Shown here piece after piece: positions 14,375 to 20,797 of a stretch of DNA of 20,797 bases (the first letter of the stretch is position 1; every line of letters starts with the position of its first letter). Location: the NCBI GenBank assembly GCA_016869015.1, contig VGFB01000008.1, positions 1 through 20,797 on the forward strand, written 5' to 3'. The DNA comes from Armatimonadota bacterium (GTDB lineage Bacteria; Armatimonadota; Zipacnadia; Zipacnadales; VGFC01). A program made the translations under genes and the position numbers. The notes under the pieces are model-generated. The model was given only the letters and a program-made list of their open reading frames with translations, had not been told where the DNA came from and did not search any database.

Positions 14375-17300
14375 ATGATCGTGGAGCTGGCGACGATCGC
14401 GGCCTGCACCGGAGCACAGGGGCTGACCACGGTGGAGCCGTCGGCGTGCCTGCCGCAGGAGACGGACTACACGTTCATGTGGTGGGCGGACGGGTTCCGC
14501 GGCCGGGACGCCCAGGGGCGTTGGCTGCGGTGCGTGCAGACGGGGCGGTACGCTCTGGCGCTGGACGCCGTGACGGCGCAGATCGGCCATCTGGGCGCCG
14601 TCCCAGACGCCCTCCCCTACCCCGAGGCGGCGGCCCAGGACAACGGGCCGGTGTTGCGGCTGCCCCCGGCCGACCTCGACCTGACCATCACCGTCGACGG
14701 GACGACCTACCGCTGCGTGCGGGCCGGGCCGCCGACTCAGCACAGCGGCCCGCGGCTGATCGAGAGCGGGCGGCTCGTGCAGCGCGCAGACCTCACCGAT
14801 CTGGCCTTCGAGGACGACCGCGGCAATCGGCTGGATGTGGAGGCGCGGCTCGAGCAGATCGCCTGGCCGGACCGGCTGACGCTGCTGCTCGAGGCCCGGC
14901 CGGGGCTGGAGCCCCTGCGAGCGGGGAACACCTTTGGCCGCGCGGGTGGCGGGTATGGCTTCGACGGCACAAACGACCTCGAGGAGACGCCGTCCGCCGA
15001 CCTGCAGCCCGAGCAGCTGACCCTCGCGCTGGGGGTGTACGTGCCTGAGGGGCCACCCGCCACGCGCGCGTACCCGTGGCTTGTGTGCGCGAATGGGAAC
15101 GAGTGGGCGGACGGACACTACGGCCTCGCGCTGATCAACAACGTGCCGACCGGGTTCGCGAACATCGGCGGGGGGCGCGAGAACGCGCATCAGGCGCGCG
15201 CCGGCGAACCGCTCAGGGGCGAGCAGTGGCATCACCTGGCGTTGACCTACGACGGAGCGGACCTGCGGCTGTACGTGGACGGCGAGCAGCGCGGCAGCGC
15301 GCACGCCGGCAAGGCGAGGGTCCCGGCCGGGGGCGGACTGACCATCGGGCGGCGCGGCGACAACTCGGGCGACGGCTACCGCTTTCGGGGCGTGTTGGAT
15401 GCGATACGGCTCTACGGCCACGCACTGACGGCCGAGGAGGTGCGGGCGCTCTACAGCACCCCCGAGGCCCAGCCGACGGAGGGGCTGGTGCGCGAGTGGG
15501 GCTTCGACCCCGACGGAGCGGAGTTCCCGACGCGCCCCTCGGCCGACTGGCGCGGGGCGTCGATGGAACTGCGGCTGACCGCCGGCGAAGAGACCCTCGC
15601 GGACCGGGTCGCCCTGACGGCCGACGACCCGTGGACACGGGAGACACCGCGACGAGTCGCGGTCAGCCTCGCACCAGGCCTCCCGGCCACGCCCGCGGCG
15701 GCGAACTGCACGGTGGAGGCCACGAGCCTGCCGGACAGCGCGGCCTGCCCGGTCGAGTATGACGCAGCGCGGGACTGGTTCCGCGTGGACCTGGACGGGA
15801 TCGAGCCGGTGGGTTCGGGGAATGACGTGCTGGAGCGGGTGAAGCTGACCGTCGCGAACCCGGAGGCCGAGGAACGCGCGGTGAGGCTGCTCTTCGATAA
15901 GAGCCAGTCCGGCTTTCGGGTGCGGGGACTGGCGGTTCCCACGGGGCTCGTCCCGATGCTGCGCGATGCCGACGGCGACCCGACCGGGATTCCGGTGCAG
16001 ATCAGCAAGAACTGGCACCGGCAAGAGGACCGCGAGCTGGCCTACCAGGGGCTGTGGTTGCACGCCTTCAGCCTGCTGCGGATTCCGGCGCGCTCGCGGG
16101 TCGAGCTTGAGTTCACGCTCGCCTACGCGCACTGGGGCGGCGTGGCGTCGGCGTCGCACGCGCAGCTCTGCCTGATCGGCTGGGGCAGCAACCAGCTCTG
16201 GGACGAGTCGGCGCTGGGCTGCTGGGGCGAGAGCATCTGCTTCGAGCCCGACCAGGCGCAGGCGGAATGCCTCATCTGCGACGTGCGGCCCGTGATGGTC
16301 CATGCCATGGGCCGCGACGAGCCGGTGCAGTGGAGCTGGACGAACAACGTCGGCGGCGGGGACTTCTTCCGGTACTTCGATGCGGACGGCCAACGGCGCT
16401 TCCCTCGGCGCATGAGGACGGCCTACTTGAGCCAGGGCCCCAACCTCACGGAGGTCCTCTACGCCGGGGAGAGTGACGACGGGAAGCTCGTCCACCGGGT
16501 GACGGTGAGCCTCTACCGCACGGATGACATCGTCCGGGGGGTCTACCGGCTGCGACTGGACGCCCGGGAGGCGACGGGTTTCTCGCGTTTCGTCGTCTGT
16601 CAGATCGGCGCCGACACTTACAGCTACACGGGCGAGCGACGGATGGCTCTCGGCAACGAGGACGGCCTCGTGCGCGAGTGGGAAGCCCAGTGGGGCGGCG
16701 ACACCTACCGCACGGAACCGTTGGAGTGCGTGGGCCGCGTCCCGTGGGTGTCGCTCCACGAGGCGGTCTCGCGCGATGCGGCCAAGGCGGGGGCCTGGGC
16801 GAATCGAGGACTGGTCATCCGGCGGTGGGAGGCGCGGCTGGGCGGGAAGCCGGCCCGCCCGCATATCGCCGAGTACGGGCCGAAAGCGCGCGGCGCGGAT
16901 ACCTCGGTGATCGATGTCGTCCTGCCGCCGGGCGTGACGCGCCTGGAGCCCGGCGACCATGTCGAGGCCACGATCGAGCACCTCGTCCTCCCGCAGTTCG
17001 CGCGCGACTACTACGGGCCCAACGCGAACCTGCGGGCGGCCCTGGCGCACAGCGAGAACACGTGGCGGATGGTCCACCGCGAGGCCGTGGGGAACGACCT
17101 TCAGGTCGAGGTGCAGGAGGGCGCGCTGGAGCGCCTGCGACCGACGTTGGTCCGCGCCGCCGGGGGCACGCGGGCGGCGTTCGCGATTGCCGGCGGCCTC
17201 GGCCATGCGCCGGTGACGATCTCGGGGCTCACGAGCTGCCGCGGCCCGCTCCTGGAACAACGGAGCCCCGACGGCGTGTGGCGGGTCGTCGACGACTCCG

Positions 17301-17434
17301 TACACGGGCGCGACTTCTGGGAGACCGGTTTCGACCCGGCCTCGCGGACGTGGCGGATCACCTACACGCTACCCCTCGACTCCCCGAACGACGGCCGGGT
17401 GGCCCGCGATTTCCGGTTCACGGTTGCGCCCTGA
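14375..17434 (+). CDS. Large LamG-domain protein with uncharacterised C-terminal region
   Basis: A 1019-residue protein. Residues about 193-360 form a LamG/concanavalin-like jellyroll, shown by GEQWHHLALTYDGADLRLYV, LDAIRLYGHALTAEEVRALY and an opening GFDGTND. Residues 1-190 look like a beta-rich domain, and about 400-1019 contain long conserved-looking strands (for example FSLLRIPARSRVELEF, CWGESICFEPDQAQ, TNNVGGGDFFRYF) with no fold I can name. There is no clear signal peptide and an in-frame TGA precedes the start, so 14375 is the first possible ATG; GGAGGGCAGGG precedes it. It is the last gene of the creatininase/GH29 operon. LamG domains bind carbohydrate, so a glycan-related role is likely, but no catalytic residues can be assigned. 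Confidence 0.82.
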   Translation: MIVELATIAACTGAQGLTTVEPSACLPQETDYTFMWWADGFRGRDAQGRWLRCVQTGRYALALDAVTAQIGHLGAVPDALPYPEAAAQDNGPVLRLPPADLDLTITVDGTTYRCVRAGPPTQHSGPRLIESGRLVQRADLTDLAFEDDRGNRLDVEARLEQIAWPDRLTLLLEARPGLEPLRAGNTFGRAGGGYGFDGTNDLEETPSADLQPEQLTLALGVYVPEGPPATRAYPWLVCANGNEWADGHYGLALINNVPTGFANIGGGRENAHQARAGEPLRGEQWHHLALTYDGADLRLYVDGEQRGSAHAGKARVPAGGGLTIGRRGDNSGDGYRFRGVLDAIRLYGHALTAEEVRALYSTPEAQPTEGLVREWGFDPDGAEFPTRPSADWRGASMELRLTAGEETLADRVALTADDPWTRETPRRVAVSLAPGLPATPAAANCTVEATSLPDSAACPVEYDAARDWFRVDLDGIEPVGSGNDVLERVKLTVANPEAEERAVRLLFDKSQSGFRVRGLAVPTGLVPMLRDADGDPTGIPVQISKNWHRQEDRELAYQGLWLHAFSLLRIPARSRVELEFTLAYAHWGGVASASHAQLCLIGWGSNQLWDESALGCWGESICFEPDQAQAECLICDVRPVMVHAMGRDEPVQWSWTNNVGGGDFFRYFDADGQRRFPRRMRTAYLSQGPNLTEVLYAGESDDGKLVHRVTVSLYRTDDIVRGVYRLRLDAREATGFSRFVVCQIGADTYSYTGERRMALGNEDGLVREWEAQWGGDTYRTEPLECVGRVPWVSLHEAVSRDAAKAGAWANRGLVIRRWEARLGGKPARPHIAEYGPKARGADTSVIDVVLPPGVTRLEPGDHVEATIEHLVLPQFARDYYGPNANLRAALAHSENTWRMVHREAVGNDLQVEVQEGALERLRPTLVRAAGGTRAAFAIAGGLGHAPVTISGLTSCRGPLLEQRSPDGVWRVVDDSVHGRDFWETGFDPASRTWRITYTLPLDSPNDGRVARDFRFTVAP

Positions 17435-17550
17435 GCCCTCTGCCGGGCCCCCCGGACTGGGACTGACTCTCGTTTGTAGGTGGGAACCACGTCTTGGCAA
17501 GCGCCCGAAGCGCCGGGTAGGATCGTGTCGTCGGTCGGGAGACGGTGAGC

Positions 17551-17743
17551 GCTCCGCAGGAGCGCAGGATGGCTAGCCGTGGGCGCAAGCCCACGGAACC
17601 CGGGCGCCTCCCTCCTCTCCCGCCCCGAGAGGGGCGGGCGGAACCGGTCGGCCCGCCGGCCCCTCACGGGGCCGGGATGGAGGGAAGGGGCCATCCTCCG
17701 TGGGCTGGCGCCCACGGCTAGCCATCGGTCGCCCCTTCGGGGC
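17551..17743. repeat. Head-to-head inverted pair of 88-nt three-hairpin units
   Basis: Two 88-nt units, 17551-17638 and 17656-17743 (reverse complement), face each other with 17 nt between. Each has three hairpins at matching spacing. H0: GCTCC/GGAGC versus GCCCC/GGGGC. H1: CCGTGGGC/GCCCACGG in both. H2: CCCGCCCC/GGGGCGGG versus CCGGCCCC/GGGGCCGG. Read in unit orientation the loops are GCA and GAA (H0), GCAA and GCCA (H1), GAGA and GTGA (H2). H0 and H2 each show one compensatory pair change. A 29-nt arm around H1 (17568-17596 and 17698-17726) differs at one base. This resembles REP/BIME-type intergenic elements. It fills most of the gap after the LamG gene; no gene is present there. Confidence 0.85.
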
Positions 17744-17804
17744 TGACGGCTCGCTTCTGGAGCCACCTACTTTCTGTGGTCACACCCCCCCGGACTTCGC
17801 TTCC

Positions 17805-17833
17805 TTGACTTGCCGGCGGTTCGTGGCTATAAT
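17805..17833 (+). promoter_or_regulatory. Near-consensus sigma-70-type promoter for the cvpA-sigH genes
   Basis: TTGACT (17805-17810) and TATAAT (17828-17833) are separated by exactly 17 nt. This is a perfect -10 and a one-mismatch -35 in a GC-rich genome, so it stands out. Transcription should start near 17840. It would serve the genes at 18010-19615. Confidence 0.88.
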
Positions 17834-17839
17834 GGCGCC

Positions 17840-18009
17840 GCACGGTCGGAGCAGGGGTCCCGCAACGCTGGAGGTCCGCACCGCCGAGCGGCCGGTTGTC
17901 CTGAACACACGACGCGCGACTGATCGCCGCCACTCACCGCACCACCATTGGCACCACCCCGCAAGGCCGTTAGACGGCGCAATCTCAGCTGAGGCGAACG
18001 CGTCAGGCA
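17840..18009 (+). promoter_or_regulatory. Long 5' leader before the cvpA-like gene
   Basis: About 170 nt of untranslated leader follow the predicted start of transcription. It contains a small hairpin (GCCGT-TAG-ACGGC, 17966-17978) and a 10-bp palindrome CTCAGCTGAG (17984-17993). No known riboswitch or tRNA is recognisable. The ribosome site before the ATG at 18010 is weak (GAGG 14 nt upstream, AGG 4 nt upstream). Confidence 0.4.
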
Positions 18010-18489
18010 ATGACGTGGCTTGACCTCTTGACGGTCGTCTTTTTCGTCCTCGTTTCGTTCCTGGAGGCGAAACGGGGAGCTGTACCGGCCGCTGTTGAGC
18101 TGGCCGTGGGGTTGATCGGGTTGGGTCTGGCGAAGGCGCTGGCCCCGATGTTCGGGACGGGCGCCCTCCCCTTCCTGGCGTTGTTCTCCGGAGTCGTCGG
18201 TGTGGCTGCGCTCGGGGGCTGGCTGGTCGATACGTACACGAAGTGGGACATCGGCGCTTACGACTCCGTGGCGGGGGGCGTCCTGGGGGCGATCGGCGGG
18301 TTGGTACTGGCCCACGCTGCGTTCCACGCGGCGCTGCAAGGCGAGGAGGGCCTGAGGGGTGTGGCCGAGAGCTCGGCGCTGTTCGGTCAGGTCTACGAAC
18401 TGCAGGCGCTCCACGCCATCGGGGACATGCTGCGCAATCTGGGTGGCGGCCCTACCATCGTCGACAAGGTCAGAGAGCAGCAGCAATGA
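18010..18489 (+). CDS. cvpA: CvpA-family membrane protein
   Basis: A 159-residue inner-membrane protein of the CvpA (colicin V production) family. Four hydrophobic segments are visible, at about residues 5-19, 27-47, 53-73 and 86-106. The opening MTWLDLLTVVFFVLVSFLEA and the paired segment WDIGAYDSVAGGVLGAIGGL are typical of the family. CvpA proteins are associated with envelope integrity and, historically, colicin V export; the exact biochemical role is not settled. The C-terminal tail is soluble. Its stop overlaps the start of the next gene (ATGA), indicating translational coupling. The strong promoter at 17805 lies upstream. Confidence 0.85.
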   Translation: MTWLDLLTVVFFVLVSFLEAKRGAVPAAVELAVGLIGLGLAKALAPMFGTGALPFLALFSGVVGVAALGGWLVDTYTKWDIGAYDSVAGGVLGAIGGLVLAHAAFHAALQGEEGLRGVAESSALFGQVYELQALHAIGDMLRNLGGGPTIVDKVREQQQ

Positions 18490-18887
18490 CGAGCCCGAAG
18501 GACCGTCCCGATCCGGACGCGGCGTACGATCTGGAGGCAGTGGACGTCCTGCGCGAGCGGCTGGAGGCCTCCTACACGGAGGCGAAGGAAGCGCTGGACG
18601 CAACTGGGGGGGACGTGGTCGCGGCCCTGGCGCGCCTTGAGGCGGCGCGGGCCGAGGCTTCCCCAACGATGTCGCGATTCGCCCAGGAGGTGGTCGAGGA
18701 AGTCCGCCGGGTCGTCTCCGGCGGCGAGGTGAGATCCGCCCAGGTCACGCTGTGCGGCCAGCCGGTCTTCACGACGTCGCTGGCGCTGGTGGGCCTGGCC
18801 GGAGCGGCCCTGGTGGTGTTGGGCGCTCTCATCAGTCAGTGTGGCGTCGAGGTAGCCGTCGGTGAGCGTGAGGATGGTGCAGTCTAG
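18486..18887 (+). CDS. DUF4342 protein with UBA-like N-terminal helix bundle
   Basis: A 133-residue protein. Residues about 14-50 (VLRERLEASYTEAKEALDAT, ending VVAALARLE) resemble the UBA-like domain found with DUF4342. Residues about 60-133 match DUF4342 features: EEVRRVVSGGEVRSAQV, a hydrophobic stretch from residue 95 to 118 (LALVGLAGAALVVLGALI) and a terminal ISQCGVEVAV strand. The function of the family is unknown. Its ATG overlaps the cvpA stop by 4 nt, so the two are coupled. The sigH gene starts 29 nt downstream. Confidence 0.83.
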   Translation: MTSPKDRPDPDAAYDLEAVDVLRERLEASYTEAKEALDATGGDVVAALARLEAARAEASPTMSRFAQEVVEEVRRVVSGGEVRSAQVTLCGQPVFTTSLALVGLAGAALVVLGALISQCGVEVAVGEREDGAV

Positions 18888-18916
18888 GGGCATCCAAGCT
18901 TAGCCGAGGTGACTCA

Positions 18917-19615
18917 ATGGTCAATGCCGCTGAGTTCTTCCGGGAGACCTCCGTCCGACGACCGATGCCGGGAATGATGGTGGACGACGAAGAGCTGGTC
19001 AGGCGGGCACAGGAAGAGAGCGACGGCGAAGCGTGTGAGTTCCTGCTGTACAAGTACCGCAATCTGGTGCGCTCCAAGGTCAAGTCGTACTTCCTCATCG
19101 GAGCCGAGCGCGACGACCTCCTGCAGGTGGGGATGATCGGGCTCTGGGAAGCGATCATCGACTTCCGTCCCGACCGCCACACGTCCTTCGCCTGCTTTGC
19201 CAAGGTCTGCATCCAGCGCCAGATGATCTCGGCGATCAAGGCCGCCACCCGGCAGAAGCAAACCCCCCTGAACTCCTCCATCTCCCTGGAAGCCGCGCCG
19301 AACGGCGACCGACGCGAGCGCGCGTTGGCCGAGATGCTCAGTTCCGACAAGGAAGTCGATCCCGAGACGATCGTGCTGGGAACCGAGGGCAAGCGGCTCC
19401 TGCAGCAGTGTCTGCAGCGCGAGCTGTCGCCCTTCGAGTGGCAGGTCCTGGCCGCGTATCAGACGGGCAAGTCGTACAAGGAGATGGCCGACGACCTGAA
19501 CTGCAAGATCAAGTCCATCGACAACGCGCTGTCCCGCATCCGGCGCAAGCTGCCTCAGGTGGCGCCCGAGGGCGGGCTGCACATCACCGAGGCGCTCGTC
19601 GCCGCGGAGGCGTAG
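18917..19615 (+). CDS. sigH: RNA polymerase sigma-H (Spo0H-like) factor
   Basis: A 232-residue sigma-70-family factor that closely matches the SigH/Spo0H group. Region 2 runs from about residue 22 to 110, with the core-binding helix (DLLQVGMIGLWEAIIDF) and the -10 recognition segment (IQRQMISAIKAATRQKQTPL). A C-terminal region 4 helix-turn-helix (SPFEWQVLAAYQTGKSYKEM, then KSIDNALSRIRRKL) is at about 165-215. In Bacillus, SigH directs post-exponential and competence/sporulation genes; its targets in this organism are unknown. GAGGTGA lies 5 nt before the ATG at 18917. It is transcribed with cvpA and DUF4342. A perfect hairpin follows at 19650. Confidence 0.93.
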   Translation: MVNAAEFFRETSVRRPMPGMMVDDEELVRRAQEESDGEACEFLLYKYRNLVRSKVKSYFLIGAERDDLLQVGMIGLWEAIIDFRPDRHTSFACFAKVCIQRQMISAIKAATRQKQTPLNSSISLEAAPNGDRRERALAEMLSSDKEVDPETIVLGTEGKRLLQQCLQRELSPFEWQVLAAYQTGKSYKEMADDLNCKIKSIDNALSRIRRKLPQVAPEGGLHITEALVAAEA

Positions 19616-19649
19616 CCGGCGCCGCTGACGCTGAACGGAGTCTCTCCCG

Positions 19650-19680
19650 CGGGCGGGTCACTCGACCCGCCCGTGTTGCT
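19650..19680 (+). terminator. Probable terminator hairpin after sigH
   Basis: CGGGCGGGT (19650-19658) pairs perfectly with ACCCGCCCG (19665-19673) around a 6-nt loop, followed by TGTTGCT. The T-tract is weak. It probably ends the cvpA-sigH transcript and separates it from glyQ, 40 nt further on. Confidence 0.65.
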
Positions 19681-19719
19681 AGGTCAGGCCCCGGGGCCGC
19701 AGACGGCGGAGGGAAACGG

Positions 19720-20596
<877 letters not shown>

Positions 20597-20610
<14 letters not shown>

Positions 20611-20797
20611 CCTGATTGCTGTCGATCCCGAGATCCAGAGGGGCAGGCCCGTCATCAAGGGTACACGCGTGCTCGTTCAGGTACTGGTCGGATCGCTGGC
20701 CGGTGGAATGACAGCCGAGGACGTCTGCGAGCAGTATCGCGTGAACGAAGAGCAGCTTCGCGCAGCACTCGCCTACGCCGCCGAGGCTCTGGCGGAG
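20597..20797 (+). CDS. DUF433 antitoxin-like protein (3' partial)
   Basis: An ATG at 20597, within the last 14 nt of glyQ and in another frame, opens a frame that runs to the window end (67 codons, no stop). It reads RDLIAVDPEIQRGRPVIKGT, then VQVLVGSLAGGMTAEDVCEQ and YRVNEEQLRAALAYA. The DPEI-x-x-GRPVIKGTR opening and the helix-turn-helix-like middle are the classic DUF433 pattern. These proteins are VapB-like antitoxins often paired with PIN/DUF5615 toxins. Its toxin, if present, should lie just past 20797. No strong ribosome site is seen, so expression may be coupled to glyQ. Confidence 0.85.

Noticed and set aside
14105..17305. 1066-codon minus-strand open frame
   Set aside because: It is antisense to the LamG and GH29 genes, which have clear domains. 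Such long antisense frames are expected in GC-rich DNA.
17840..18009. Possible tRNA or riboswitch in the cvpA leader
   Set aside because: No cloverleaf, T-loop sequence or known riboswitch motif could be found by reading.

Overview
This is a GC-rich bacterial window (my visual estimate is high 60s percent GC) with densely packed genes on both strands. The gene content points to an uncultured, glycan-degrading bacterium. A Firmicutes-type SigH (Spo0H-like) sigma factor sits next to many planctomycete/Armatimonadota-style carbohydrate-active genes. My best guess is Armatimonadota or a nearby lineage, but this is inference and no rRNA is present to confirm it.

Layout. 1-2275: the 3' end of a probable beta-propeller glycosidase-like protein, then a secreted protein with a carbohydrate-binding domain and a clan GH-A-like TIM barrel. 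2549-3672: a divergent pair, a membrane/winged-helix/zinc-ribbon protein on the minus strand and a GNAT acetyltransferase on the plus strand. 3676-5741 (minus): a two-gene operon with overlapping stop and start codons (TGATG). It encodes a small helical protein beginning Met-Gly-Thr-Ser and a long QueC-like PP-loop enzyme that resembles QatC of the Qat anti-phage system. No QatA or QatD is present. 5937-6752: a divergently transcribed protein with an SEC-C-type zinc motif. 6845-17434: a carbohydrate block with a Gfo/Idh/MocA oxidoreductase, a secreted propeller protein, a GH20-like hexosaminidase, a creatininase-family amidohydrolase, a GH29 alpha-L-fucosidase and a large LamG protein. 17435-18009: a gene-free stretch with a structured inverted-repeat element and an almost perfect housekeeping promoter. 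18010-20797: a housekeeping run of cvpA-like, DUF4342, sigH, glyQ and the start of a DUF433 antitoxin-like gene.

How the genes may work together. The glycosidase block looks like a locus for fucose- and hexosamine-containing glycans, with secreted enzymes (GH-A-like, GH20-like, propeller) and signal-less ones (GH29, oxidoreductase, LamG). No transporter or regulator of the block is visible. The cvpA-DUF4342-sigH genes probably form one transcript from the strong promoter at 17805.

The most interesting item is the QatB/QatC-like pair. QueC-like enzymes of anti-phage systems have recently been linked to attaching 7-deazaguanine bases to protein N-termini. Here the enzyme has an intact PP-loop and zinc site, and its coupled partner has a glycine right after Met1. 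I propose a minimal two-component protein-modification system, possibly with the neighbouring SEC-C protein. The second notable item is a pair of inverted 88-nt units with compensatory base changes in two of three hairpins.
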